The notes: a model not told the origin generated them from the letters alone. 35,796 nt of DNA from Pedosphaera sp. (GCA_022451065.1 JAKUOU010000002.1:2262-38057); one strand, 5' to 3'. Numbered from the stretch's first letter, positions 9,601 to 18,795 are shown. Translations and numbers: made by a program.

Positions 9601-10466
9601 GGGAGCTTGTCGCGCTCGTCGCGGATGCTCGGGATGTTTTTCCGATTGCCGATACTGAACACGCGCCGGTTGTCATCGCCAAACAGGCATTTCCAGTTGG
9701 CCGGACGCCAATAGTCAAACCACAGCCTGTGCTTTTCCCGTACAGCCGTAAGCAAATCGTCCAACCCTGCAAAACCATTTGGACGGTCAATGCCCATACT
9801 GACGGCAGTGCGGCTGGCCAAGGCCGCCTGTTTATCGGGCGCGACATGCTGGCCGTTTTGGGTAAGGGGCAACTCTTCGTTGGTAAAAAGATCAACAAAG
9901 ATCGACTTGTGTTTCACGGCCTGTTGCCGCAACGCCTCAATATATAGCTTTAGGTCATCATTGCGCGATGTCAGATCGGGGAGAAGCGGGTTAGTGGCTT
10001 TTTCAAACGGAATCGGCGACAAGACAACCAAGCGGCGGTTGTTCTTTGTTAACCGTTCAAACAGCCTGTCGGTTGCTTGGCTGAATGCCTCGACTCCGCG
10101 ACCACCGGCAAAAGCTTCGTTTTTGCCGAGCTGCACCAGTACAGCAGTGGCTTTCAGGTCGTCGAGTTGCTTCTCCAGATTGCCCAAGGCGTTGATGCCA
10201 CGGTAGCCACCACGCCGCCATCGCTCCGTTTCTGTACCCAGCGCGAACACCGTGTCCGCCTCCCACGACAGATCGCGAAACTTTGGCGGCTCGTTCTTGA
10301 AACGCCATGTCAGCAGCGTCTCCAAGTGCCCGCTGCGCTGAGCACGCACCATGTCCGTGCCGCCGAGGAACACAACGACATCATCCCGGGCCAATTCCGG
10401 CAGCGGCTCTTCGGCGGCCGCGCCAAGACCGCTTACAAGCATGCATAAGAATGAAACGATTTTCAT
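6627..10466 (-). CDS. multidomain PVC protein: SGNH/GDSL-like domain + PQQ/NHL-like dehydrogenase (beta-propeller) + HEAT repeats + heme-binding CxxCH domain
   Basis: ORF track 6627..10679; signal-peptide start MKIVSFLCMLVSGLGAAAEE at 10466 (alternative 10487). N-terminal SGNH-like DDVVVFLGGTD, propeller GFAVNLFASEKHGVANPLTIRWDAKGRMYVACTWSYP, C-terminal TAGCAVCHKIGP. Confidence 0.88.
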   Translation of the reverse strand: MKIVSFLCMLVSGLGAAAEEPLPELARDDVVVFLGGTDMVRAQRSGHLETLLTWRFKNEPPKFRDLSWEADTVFALGTETERWRRGGYRGINALGNLEKQLDDLKATAVLVQLGKNEAFAGGRGVEAFSQATDRLFERLTKNNRRLVVLSPIPFEKATNPLLPDLTSRNDDLKLYIEALRQQAVKHKSIFVDLFTNEELPLTQNGQHVAPDKQAALASRTAVSMGIDRPNGFAGLDDLLTAVREKHRLWFDYWRPANWKCLFGDDNRRVFSIGNRKNIPSIRDERDKLPVLIAAAETNVTAVAKGLSKPKVAVQLELPPPTPASSPGDELKAFKPAEGFAVNLFASEKHGVANPLTIRWDAKGRMYVACTWSYPHLKPGEIPNDKIIQLTDTDGDGQADRSTVFADGLNIPTGLETADGGVYVGQATDLLFLRDLDDDGHADERQVLLSGFGTGDTHQAINSFTWSPDGELFFCQGDGIESRVETPWGVSSLYQAGVYRLRPGRLQLHGLLDDFMGPGNPWGIVFDDWGQSLVVDGAGGISYLTPASIPAKHRLRLDRIGNPGGYCGVEMINGRHLPESMQGQFVLNDFKSNTVKRFALMPDGSGFKLDWKEPVLKSSHRNFRPVDIRIGPDGAIYIADFYNSIICHQDDYFRDPTRDLHHGRIWRMSLKDSLLAPKPKIVGESIEELLEQLKSPERWTRQQVKFELGKRDSSQVGEAAVRWALRLENDDKLFERHQFEALALCATIESVQPQLLRRVLRAKDHRARAFAARIVGRWHDRLSKPVEWLAMGANDPHPQVRLEAALACGQTPYPGAIKVAALAVMKHPRDKWIDYAFTQAVRHQEPVWMAALTAGDLDFKDNIGALSAVLEKGGSKTMLSKLIDLAKSDEIGLEGRRGIFTGIAGIGGEVELRAIFEPGFHRSAESHALALAALNTASASRRVKPEGDLAAVLRSALRSDQAELSEQALGLIGLWQVADLHDDVASLVDDNQSVGAIRLAAVRALGLLGGDDTKRLAKLIDYGDATEELKLAALDSLSRLSMSTAADHGARLLVGGVDSAGILAPFLKREGGGRALTVALAKRKLEAGPAAAALAKLQSLGSSEIELMNFLSQTAGIKNTVPAYSAEFVAALAKESTKGNTVNGRQTFQTAGCAVCHKIGPATNNGIPFIGPELDTIGNTLSTERIIEEVLWPGRHVKEGFSLMQVTTRSGTIHQGYEQRSRSKDILLRPLSQPGTIQIPHDQVRSQAQIGSAMPAGLTAGLKRGQLRDLIRFLVQQGRN

Positions 10467-10546
10467 GTCGTGGAAAAGTAACCGCATGGGATTAAGCCAC
10501 AGTTGGCTCCGCCAAACGAGTCCCGTCTGCACTTGGCCAGGCTCGA

Positions 10547-11377
10547 CTATCGGCGGGGGAGCTTGGGTGGGGCGGAGCGTTTCTGCAGCCAGAGGACATC
10601 CTCGTTCCTCGGCGAGGGAACAAAAACAGGGATGTTGACGCCCTTGCGGATCGGCACGGAGGTGCGGGGGTCGAGCCACTTTTTGATGACCGCATGGCCG
10701 TCGGCCAGCGTCACGCCCCCGGCGTTGTTGTGGTAGCTGGCCGGATAATCCACCCAGCGCGTGGCATTGGGGTTGCGAGGATTATAGCCGTTCATGTCCA
10801 CGGCAAAATAACCGTTATTGATGCGGTCTTCACGCTGGTCGAGAACCACGTACAACTCACTCAACGGCTTGCCGGCAGCATCGGAGAGCTTGCGGATAGG
10901 ACGATAGCCGGCCTGCCACTGCCGCAGCGAAGGCGGGTTGAGGAATCCGTTCATCGAGATGCTCCGTACACGCGGCAATTGCTTGCCTCCGTGCCGCGAC
11001 GTGCTCATGTCGGCGGGACACTTCCAAATACCCAAACTCCGATGGTACGGCCACAGGTGGCTCTGCATGAGGTAAACCGTGTTAGTATTGTCCGGCACCG
11101 ACTGCGCGTAGTTGAGCCACCCCTGTACCCATGAGTTGAAGCGAGTGGAGTAAATGGCGTTCGGCACCAGTTTGTCATCGTTGTCGTCCGTATACATCGT
11201 CCACGAGAAACTCATCTGCCGCAGGTTGTTCATGCAGCTGATGCCGGTCGCCTTGGCCTTCGCCTTGGCCAGGGCCGGCAGCAGCATGCCGGCGAGGATC
11301 GCGATGATGGCGATCACCACCAGCAGTTCAATTAGCGTGAAGCCGTTTGTTTTTCGATTGGCTAAATGTATTCTCAT
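10547..11377 (-). CDS. type II secretion/prepilin-like protein with N-methylation motif and H-X9-DG domain
   Basis: [32 protein letters not shown] prepilin signal. C-terminal [19 protein letters not shown] matches the H-X9-DG motif. Confidence 0.93.
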   Translation of the reverse strand: MRIHLANRKTNGFTLIELLVVIAIIAILAGMLLPALAKAKAKATGISCMNNLRQMSFSWTMYTDDNDDKLVPNAIYSTRFNSWVQGWLNYAQSVPDNTNTVYLMQSHLWPYHRSLGIWKCPADMSTSRHGGKQLPRVRSISMNGFLNPPSLRQWQAGYRPIRKLSDAAGKPLSELYVVLDQREDRINNGYFAVDMNGYNPRNPNATRWVDYPASYHNNAGGVTLADGHAVIKKWLDPRTSVPIRKGVNIPVFVPSPRNEDVLWLQKRSAPPKLPRR

Positions 11378-11576
11378 GTAGTCGGTTCAATGGAAACGCT
11401 CCAATAAACACTTTTTTACCGATGAGATTTCCTTTTCGGTTATTGGTCGCACGAAGACTCCCCTCATCCACCCCCAAACGCAACGCCAAATCCAACCAGT
11501 TTGCCTCATGTTTTTCCGATTGCTTGACCGTGCCTGGGCATTCCGACACCATCGGCCAACTTAAATTTTCAATATT

Positions 11577-13079
11577 ATGACCACGCAAACCACTGCCGGC
11601 AAACCACTGCTTCCCGAGGTGCAAATGTTTCTTTCCAAGGAAGTTCACAGCGCCTTAATCGGCGGCCAGGAGGTGATTGCCTCCAATGGGGACACGTTTG
11701 ACACCCGCGATCCCGGGACCGGGGAGAAACTCGCCACGGTGTCCAACATGCAACCGGACGATGTCGAACGAGCCGTTGCCGCCGCCCAAAAGACATTCGA
11801 CGAAGCCGACTGGGCGCGCCTGCCGGTGAATGAACGTGGTGTGCACCTCATGCGCCTGGCGGATGCCGTGGAGCAACGCAAACCCATCATCGCACAAATT
11901 GAAGCGCTGGACTGCGGCAAGATCGAGGCCCAGGCGGCTGATGATGTTCAAAACTTCATTGATACCATTCGGTATTTTTGCGGCCTCGCTCAGGGACTCT
12001 CCCTGGATACCGCCATTCCGGTTGCCGGTCATGAGGCGTCCGTGGTGAGACATGCCTGGGGCCCGTGCGGCTTTATTGTGCCCTGGAACTTTCCATTTCT
12101 GCTCTGCGGCTGGGGCATTGGACCCGCCATGGCCGCCGGCAACACCTGCGTGGTGAAACCGGCCGAAGACACGCCACTCTCCGCCCTTTACGTGGCGCAC
12201 TTGGCAAAAGAAATCGGCATCCCGGACGGTGTGATCAACGTCATTCCCGGTGTGGGTGAAGTGACAGGCGCGGCGCTTTCTCAAAACCCCAACATTTGCC
12301 GGATGTCCTTCACCGGCTCACCTGAGGTGGGTCGTTTGGTGGCTAGAGAATGCGGCCAAAACCTGATCCCGGTGAAACTTGAACTGGGAGGCAAGGGAGC
12401 AGCCGTCATCTTTGATGATGTCGATATCCCAGAAGCCGCCGACAAACTCGCTCAAGCCATCACCTTCCACACCGGCCAGGTTTGTTGCGATGCCACGCGG
12501 TGGCTGGTGCAGAAAACCATCTATGATGATTTTGTGAATGCTGCAGTGGACCGGCTCAAGGCAGTCCAGATCGGGCATCCCCTTGGCGACGGCACACAAA
12601 TGGGTCCGGTTGTCAGTGAAGTGCAGCACAAGCGCGTGCTCGGTTATCTGGAGAAAGGCACTGCGGCCGGTGCGGAAACTGTGCTCGAGGGCGGCGCTGC
12701 CCAAGTTGAGGGCTGTGCCGGTGGCCACTATGTGAAACCAGCGTTGCTATCTGGCTCACTGGATAATGTCGCCGCCCGAGAGGAAATTTTTGGACCGGTC
12801 GCCTATCTCGCATCGTTCAACGATGAAAGCGAAGGCATCCGCCTGGCCAACAACACCGACTACGGGCTGGCCAATAGTGTCTGGTCCAGCGACCTCGAAC
12901 GATGCAAACGTGTGGCCGCTCAATTCGAGACCGGAAACGGCTGGATCAACTCGCACAATGTGGTTGTGCATGGTGTCCCTTATGCCGGTGTCAAAAAAAG
13001 CGGAATGGGCGGGGGTGTCGTTAGCCTGGAAACGTTGCTCGATTACTACCGCAACATCTCCGTCATTCGGCCACTTTAA
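11577..13079 (+). CDS. NAD(P)-dependent aldehyde dehydrogenase
   Basis: PWNFPFLLCGWGIGPAMAAGNTCVVKPAEDTPLSA; SFTGSPEVG; ELGGKGA; catalytic Cys region TFHTGQVCCDATR; EEIFGPV. Confidence 0.95.
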   Translation: MTTQTTAGKPLLPEVQMFLSKEVHSALIGGQEVIASNGDTFDTRDPGTGEKLATVSNMQPDDVERAVAAAQKTFDEADWARLPVNERGVHLMRLADAVEQRKPIIAQIEALDCGKIEAQAADDVQNFIDTIRYFCGLAQGLSLDTAIPVAGHEASVVRHAWGPCGFIVPWNFPFLLCGWGIGPAMAAGNTCVVKPAEDTPLSALYVAHLAKEIGIPDGVINVIPGVGEVTGAALSQNPNICRMSFTGSPEVGRLVARECGQNLIPVKLELGGKGAAVIFDDVDIPEAADKLAQAITFHTGQVCCDATRWLVQKTIYDDFVNAAVDRLKAVQIGHPLGDGTQMGPVVSEVQHKRVLGYLEKGTAAGAETVLEGGAAQVEGCAGGHYVKPALLSGSLDNVAAREEIFGPVAYLASFNDESEGIRLANNTDYGLANSVWSSDLERCKRVAAQFETGNGWINSHNVVVHGVPYAGVKKSGMGGGVVSLETLLDYYRNISVIRPL

Positions 13080-13337
13080 TGCATAAGCACGCCTGTATGG
13101 CTAAAAACAGCTAAGCTTGTCGGTTTCGAGCTCTCCTCAAAGTCGATTTAGCGCCACCAAATTACATCCATCAACTAGAGGAAGATCAAACGAAAAAAGG
13201 TCGCCGGTTCGACCACGAACTAACGACCTCAAATGACTTTTACATCATTTAAGCAGGGAACCTGTAGCGTGAACTACTGGCGTTATCCCCACCGACCTGA
13301 GGGTGTCTTAGCGTCGTGGTTTATGCAAACAAAAGGG

Positions 13338-14237
13338 TCAATGCCTGGCCCAGCGGCCCCAAACGCGCAGATACTCAGGGATGACCAATTCCCCGTCCTC
13401 GTTTGTGTCCAGCGCCTTGAAAACTCCGTTGGCCAATTTCTCGTCCTTTAGCTTTCCACTGGCTAAGAGTTCCTTTGCGGTCAACCGGTTGTTACCGTTG
13501 GCATCCATATCACTGAATATCACCTTGGCTTCGTCAGTGATAAGTCGATTTTCGACATACTCAGCCTCGGAGACGAAGCCGTCGTTGTTTGAGTCCGATG
13601 CCTGAAAGATGCCCTGTCTTGACTGAGGGGTCAGATAGGCGCCGTTCTCAATGTATTCCTTTTTTGAATGTCGTCCGTCCCTATCAGCATCAGTGAAACC
13701 GAAGACACGACGGTAGTTGGCCAATTCGCGTTCGGTACCCCCATGCCGCCCTTTTGCGCCAAAAAGTTGAAGAATCTCACGAGTTGAAACTCCTCCGATT
13801 TGCTTTGCAACCGGCGGAAGTGGCTTCAACGGCTGAGTGACGGAGGCACGGGAGCGATCTGGGATTCCACTGCCACCTCTGCCGCTCCGGTTGGCACCAA
13901 AGTCCGGGCGCAATTCTTCTGCTGTGAGTTTGTCGTCCTTGTTTTTGTCGAGCTTCTTGAGTGCAGCCACAGCATCCTCGATTTCCTTGGCGGAGATTTC
14001 CCCGTTCCTGTCGGCGTCAAGCGCGGTCATGATTGGAAGCACACGCATAAAGCCACCCCGACCAGCTTGTCCACCGAACTGTGGGCGTCTTCCTCGATCT
14101 TCGCCCCGCTCTCCGCGGTCAGGACGTTCACGGCGAACGTCACCCTCACGTCCTCCACGTTCCTGTGCAGTTGCATCACCCGTCACCATGCCGAGACATG
14201 TCGCGGCCATCATTAATCTAAAAATCAGTTTGTTCAT
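13338..14237 (-). CDS. secreted EF-hand domain protein
   Basis: Signal peptide MNKLIFRLMMAATCLGMVTGDATAQ, then Arg/Gly-rich segment, then repeated EF-hand loops DADRNGEISAKE, DKNKDDKLTAEE, DADRDGRHSKKE, DSNNDGFVSEAE, DANGNNRLTAKE, DTNEDGELVIPE. Start moved in from ORF-track 14282. Confidence 0.88.
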   Translation of the reverse strand: MNKLIFRLMMAATCLGMVTGDATAQERGGREGDVRRERPDRGERGEDRGRRPQFGGQAGRGGFMRVLPIMTALDADRNGEISAKEIEDAVAALKKLDKNKDDKLTAEELRPDFGANRSGRGGSGIPDRSRASVTQPLKPLPPVAKQIGGVSTREILQLFGAKGRHGGTERELANYRRVFGFTDADRDGRHSKKEYIENGAYLTPQSRQGIFQASDSNNDGFVSEAEYVENRLITDEAKVIFSDMDANGNNRLTAKELLASGKLKDEKLANGVFKALDTNEDGELVIPEYLRVWGRWARH

Positions 14238-14527
14238 CGCACCAAAAAGAGACTGGTCGCTGTGTACGTTTGTAATGTTCAATTAGTTACAACTTAAAGC
14301 TGCGTCCTAGGCAAACCAACTTCAGTCCGCTCCCTGTATCCTCCGCCCAGGAAACCGCGACGACGCCCGGCAACAGAGCTCTCAACAGCATCGCCCTAGT
14401 CAAACGAGTCATTTGCGCTTGGCCAGCTTGACCTGAATGAACTCGATCAGGGCAGCAGTCAACCACACCGCGGCAAACAACGGCTTTTCTTTCAGGTTTG
14501 GCCAAGTTGGCATAGCCTTGGCGTGTC

Positions 14528-15832
14528 ATGTCATCGCCAAATGAACCGATTGGCCAGGCGGACCTCACCGAGGGGGATGTCAATCTCTCCGAACGCCGCC
14601 GAGGCTGGCAGCTGGCCAACGTAGACGACGCGACGCGCGAAACACTCGCCCGCGACGAACAGGCGTTCCTGCACCAGTCACTCTCCACGCCGTGCCTCAC
14701 CGAGTTGACCGGCTGCGATGGCATTTACCTGTCCGATGCCGCCGGACGGCGCACCATGGATTTTCACGGCAACAGCGTCCACCAAGTCGGCCACGCACAC
14801 CCGTGGGTCATCGAGGCGGTCAAGCGGCAGCTCGACGAATTGGCCTTCTGCCCTCGGCGCTTCACCAACCGGCCGGCCATCGAACTCGCCGAGCACCTGG
14901 CCAGACTCGCGCCGGGTAACCTGGCCAAGGTACTGTTTGCGCCGGGCGGCACGGCGGCCATTGGCATCGCGATGAAGCTTGCCCGCTACGTCACCGGCCG
15001 GCACAAGACGATCTCGATGTGCGACTCGTTTCACGGCGCGTCGCTGGACGCCATCTCGATCGGCGGCGAGGCGCTGTTTCGCGACGGACTCGGCCCGCTT
15101 CTGCCCGGCTGTTTTCACGTCGCTTGGCCAAGCGCGGCGGCGGACGCCGAGGCCATCGAAAAGATCCTCATCGAAGAGGGCGACGTCGGCGCGGTGATCG
15201 CCGAGCCGATGCGCTGCACCACGATCGAACGGCCCCCGGATGCGTATTGGCGGCGCGTGCGCGAACTGTGCGATCAACACAGCGCGTTGCTCATCTTCGA
15301 TGAAATTCCGCTCGCGCTCGGTCGTACCGGTCGAATGTTTTGCTGCGAGCACAGCGGCGTGACGCCAGACATCCTTGTGCTCGGAAAGGGTCTCGGCGGT
15401 GGCGTGATGCCAATGGCCGCAACAATCGTCCGTGCTGATCTCGACATTGTGCCGCAGCGTGCGCTGGGCCATTACACACACGAGAAAAGTCCAGTTGGAG
15501 CCGCGGCAGCGCTGGCCACGCTCGACGTGATTGAATCGGAAAACCTACTCGAGCGCTCAAGTAAATTGGGGGCCGAAACACTAGAGCGATTGGGCAAATT
15601 GCAGCAACGCCACAATGCCGTCACCGACGTGCGCGGCCTCGGTCTCGCGATGGGCGTGGAAGTGAACAGCCCTGACACCGCCGAGCGCGTGCTGTACGAC
15701 TGCCTCGCAAACGGCCTGAGCTTCAAAGTCTCCGGCGGCACCGTGCTCACCCTCACCCCGCCGCTGACCATCACCGACGAGCAGATGGCCAAGGCCCTCG
15801 CCATCCTCGACAAGGCGCTTGGGCGGCTTTAG
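14528..15832 (+). CDS. pbfA: class III aminotransferase-fold PLP enzyme, PbfA-like ((R)-1-hydroxy-2-aminoethylphosphonate ammonia-lyase candidate)
   Basis: GDVNLSERRRGWQ...FLHQSLSTPCL...MDFHGNSVHQVGHAHP...FAPGGTAAIGIAMKLARYVTGRHKTISMCDSFHGASLDAISIGGEALFR...LIFDEIPLALGRTGRMFCCEH...VLGKGLGGG. The fold is certain. The PbfA assignment rests on recalled resemblance of the N-terminal and substrate-side motifs. Confidence 0.6.
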   Translation: MSSPNEPIGQADLTEGDVNLSERRRGWQLANVDDATRETLARDEQAFLHQSLSTPCLTELTGCDGIYLSDAAGRRTMDFHGNSVHQVGHAHPWVIEAVKRQLDELAFCPRRFTNRPAIELAEHLARLAPGNLAKVLFAPGGTAAIGIAMKLARYVTGRHKTISMCDSFHGASLDAISIGGEALFRDGLGPLLPGCFHVAWPSAAADAEAIEKILIEEGDVGAVIAEPMRCTTIERPPDAYWRRVRELCDQHSALLIFDEIPLALGRTGRMFCCEHSGVTPDILVLGKGLGGGVMPMAATIVRADLDIVPQRALGHYTHEKSPVGAAAALATLDVIESENLLERSSKLGAETLERLGKLQQRHNAVTDVRGLGLAMGVEVNSPDTAERVLYDCLANGLSFKVSGGTVLTLTPPLTITDEQMAKALAILDKALGRL

Positions 15833-17271
15833 CGAGTGTGCGCCCGAGTGGCTTGCATCAGTCGTTGCATCCTCGTGAACACTTTTTTGGCCGAGTCTCG
15901 CTTGGCCAGGTTGGTATATTCGTCGGGGTCGGACTTGTAGTCATACAACTCCACGCCGTGTTTTCCGTCACCCCACTCTGTGTAGCGGTAGCGCTCGGTG
16001 CGAATGGTGTGGCCAAGTTGATTGTTTTTTTTGACTCCAGGAATCTTCCCGCGTATTCGCGTCACCGTGAAGGCGGCTTGGCGCACCTTGGCCTTGGGGT
16101 TGTTCAGCACTGGCATGAGGCTTACGCCATTGAGATGAGCCGGCTTGGCCAAGCCGCAAAGGCCAGCCAGCGTGGGGTAGAGATCGATCAACTCGGCGAG
16201 CGAGTCGCTGGATTGACCGGCGTTTTTCATGCCGGGGATCGAGAGAATGAGCGGGACGCGGGCGCTGCCCTCAAACAGGTCACTCTTCTGCCAAAGACCA
16301 TGCTGGCCAAGGTGGTAGCCATGGTCGGAGAAGAAAACGACGATTGTGTTATCAGCGAGCTTGAGCCGGTCGAGCGTGTCGAGCAGTTTGCCGACGCAGG
16401 CGTCCATCAGCGAAATCGACGCATAGTAGGCCTGAATGATTTCACGGCGCTTGGCCAGGGACAACTCGCGCTGGTGCACCCGGTCGGCGAGCGCAGCGGG
16501 TGGGATGTCGTCACGGTCGCCGGGCTTTTCCATCACGGGATCAATCTTGTCGAGTGGATACAGGTTGGCGTAGTGCGCCGGGGCGACGTATGGGGTGTGC
16601 GGCCGGAAGAAGCCCATCGCCAAAAAGAACGGCTTGCCAGTTTTGTCGGGATGATTTTCCTCGATCAATCGGATTGCCTCGAGTGCGCCCTTGCCGTCAG
16701 TGTGATCGTCGTCGCGGCTCTCGACGATGCGCCAACTAAGCGTGCCACCGTATTTTCCCTTCTGCAACGTGGCGACCGGCTCTAGCTCGGTGCGGTCGAT
16801 GCCGATCGGGTTGATGACCGTGTTCCACGATGCGGCATCGTCCTTACCGTCGGTGCCGATTTGAAGCGGCACGCCGTAGTGATAAATCTTGCCGACGCGG
16901 GCGGCGAAGTAGCCGTTGTTCATGAAATGCTGCGACAGCGTGGTAATGCCCGGATGGCGTTCGCGGAAGTCACCGGCGTTGGAGAGCACGCCAGTTTGCT
17001 CGGGATATAGGCCGGTCATGAGCGAGGCACGGCTAGGGTTGCAGACGGGGTACTGACAGTAGGCGCGATCGAAGCGCATGCCTCGCCTAGCCAAGCGATC
17101 GATATTAGGCGACTGGACGAGTGGATGGCCGTAGCAGCCAAGGTCGTTATTGAGGTCGTCCACGGCGATGAAAAGAACATTTGGCTTGGCCTTGGCCTCC
17201 GGTCCCAGGTTGGCCAAGCAGAAAATGGCTAACACTGCGGCGGTGGAGAAAACTTTTTTGCTAAAAAACAC
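15829..17271 (-). CDS. secreted sulfatase, iduronate-2-sulfatase-like
   Basis: KPNVLFIAVDDLNNDLGCYGHPLVQSPNIDRLARRGMRFDRAYCQYPVCNPSRASLMTGLYPEQTGV (CNPSR formylglycine motif). Start uncertain: GTG at 17271 precedes a signal peptide (VFFSKKVFSTAAVLAIFCLANLGPEAKA); the ORF is open to 17421. Confidence 0.9.
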   Translation of the reverse strand: MFFSKKVFSTAAVLAIFCLANLGPEAKAKPNVLFIAVDDLNNDLGCYGHPLVQSPNIDRLARRGMRFDRAYCQYPVCNPSRASLMTGLYPEQTGVLSNAGDFRERHPGITTLSQHFMNNGYFAARVGKIYHYGVPLQIGTDGKDDAASWNTVINPIGIDRTELEPVATLQKGKYGGTLSWRIVESRDDDHTDGKGALEAIRLIEENHPDKTGKPFFLAMGFFRPHTPYVAPAHYANLYPLDKIDPVMEKPGDRDDIPPAALADRVHQRELSLAKRREIIQAYYASISLMDACVGKLLDTLDRLKLADNTIVVFFSDHGYHLGQHGLWQKSDLFEGSARVPLILSIPGMKNAGQSSDSLAELIDLYPTLAGLCGLAKPAHLNGVSLMPVLNNPKAKVRQAAFTVTRIRGKIPGVKKNNQLGHTIRTERYRYTEWGDGKHGVELYDYKSDPDEYTNLAKRDSAKKVFTRMQRLMQATRAHTR

Positions 17272-17423
17272 GCAAAAAACATAACAAAAACCGGGTAAAT
17301 CGAAAGGTAATTCACCACCAATAATTGCATGAATTCGGTTAAAAAAAGTGTTTACACACCAACAATGCAGATGCAACGTCTCCGCGTCCGAGGCGGGCTG
17401 TCTCTCCGGCCCACACCCCAATC

Positions 17424-18587
17424 ATGAAATTGAAATATCGTTTGCAGGAATTGCGTTGGGTAAGCGCAATCTACCTCATCGGCACAATGTTGACCACGCT
17501 CATTGGCTTGCCGCTTTTCCTTTATCAATTTGGAAGCCAGATTAACTGGTGGCTGCACGGCACCATGTTTGTCGGGATGTTTATCGCCTCGGGCTTGAGC
17601 ATCACACTGGGGTATCACCGGCTGTTTTCTCACTTATCGTTCAAGGCCAAGTGGCCGGTGCGGCTGTTCACCCTCATCTTCGGCGCCACGGCGATGGAAA
17701 ACTCCGCACTCGAGTGGTGCTCGGACCACCGCCGCCACCACAAGCACACCGACGATGATGACGACCCTTACAACATTCAGCTTGGCTTCCTCCATGCGCA
17801 TATTGGCTGGGTGATATTCCGCCCGATCGGAGGTGACGTGCCGCTTACCAATGTCAAGGATCTCAAGAACGACCCGCTGATACGGTGGCAGCACAATTGG
17901 TGGGGGGTGATCGGGATCGCCGTCGGCTTTGGCCTCCCCGCGCTTATCGGCTGGCTCGCGGAGGGCGGCATCGGCGCGGCGGCCGGATTGCTAATCAGCG
18001 GCGTGGCCCGACAGGTCATGGTTCATCACATGACCTTTTTCATTAACAGCCTCTGCCACACCCTCGGCACCCAACCGTACTCGAACAATTGCTCCGCAAA
18101 GGACAGTTGGTTCATGTCGCTCTTCACCTTCGGAGAGGGATACCACAACTTTCACCATGAGTTTCAGCACGACTACCGCAACGGCGTGAAACCGTGGCAG
18201 TTCGACCCTACAAAGTGGAGCATCCGCGTTCTGGAGAAACTTGGGCTCGCCTCGAATCTCCGCCGTGTCCCTAACGAGACCATCGCCGTGGCTGAGATCC
18301 TGGAAAAACAGCGACAACTCGACGAACGGCTTTCCAGGAACAGCGAGACCATCTGTAAAAAAGCCCAGCGCCTCTTTACCGAGGCTCAGGAGGAACTCGC
18401 AGCAGCGCACGAGACCTGGGAAAAATCCAAGAAGGAATACGCCCACGCACTACGCCAACAGATCGACACCACCAAGGAACAACTGGGCGAACTGAAACAG
18501 CAGATGGAGCAGTCCGTGTTGACCTTGCGGCAGGCGATCCGCGACTGGAACAACGCCCACCGGGGGCTTGTCCTCCAACTTGCCTAA
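17424..18587 (+). CDS. acyl-CoA (delta-9 type) fatty acid desaturase with C-terminal coiled-coil extension
   Basis: His boxes HRLFSH, HRRHHKHTD, GEGYHNFHHEFQHDYRNG; NSALEWCSDHRRHHKHTDDDDDPYN. Confidence 0.93.
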   Translation: MKLKYRLQELRWVSAIYLIGTMLTTLIGLPLFLYQFGSQINWWLHGTMFVGMFIASGLSITLGYHRLFSHLSFKAKWPVRLFTLIFGATAMENSALEWCSDHRRHHKHTDDDDDPYNIQLGFLHAHIGWVIFRPIGGDVPLTNVKDLKNDPLIRWQHNWWGVIGIAVGFGLPALIGWLAEGGIGAAAGLLISGVARQVMVHHMTFFINSLCHTLGTQPYSNNCSAKDSWFMSLFTFGEGYHNFHHEFQHDYRNGVKPWQFDPTKWSIRVLEKLGLASNLRRVPNETIAVAEILEKQRQLDERLSRNSETICKKAQRLFTEAQEELAAAHETWEKSKKEYAHALRQQIDTTKEQLGELKQQMEQSVLTLRQAIRDWNNAHRGLVLQLA

Positions 18588-18767
18588 GCCAGCTGATTTG
18601 CCAGTTTCATTATGCGGGACGGCAACTCGCACGCCGTATTTGTATTTCACACCCCCACCTGACTATCGACTCAGTCAATACATCCATTGATTTTATCAAT
18701 GACCCAGTTTTAGCGAACCTGCACTAGATTAACGCCTGCCAGCCATGGCTGGCTCATTGCTCAATAG

Positions 18768-18795
18768 CCCCGTCTACGAGAAATCGTGGGCGGGG
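18768..18795 (+). other. strong intergenic hairpin with GAAA tetraloop
   Basis: CCCCGTCTACGA-GAAA-TCGTGGGCGGGG: 12 continuous pairs (two G-U), GNRA-type loop. Confidence 0.6.

Noticed and set aside
13195-13225. tRNA T-loop-like GGTTCGA in the aldehyde dehydrogenase / EF-hand gap
   Set aside because: Flanking bases cannot form a 5-bp T stem and no acceptor or anticodon arms are found; only short inverted repeats (GGTCG...CGACC).
14678-15481. 267-aa minus-strand ORF; also 34334..35164 minus and 11655..12284 minus
   Set aside because: Antisense shadows of the PbfA-like, argS and aldehyde dehydrogenase genes.
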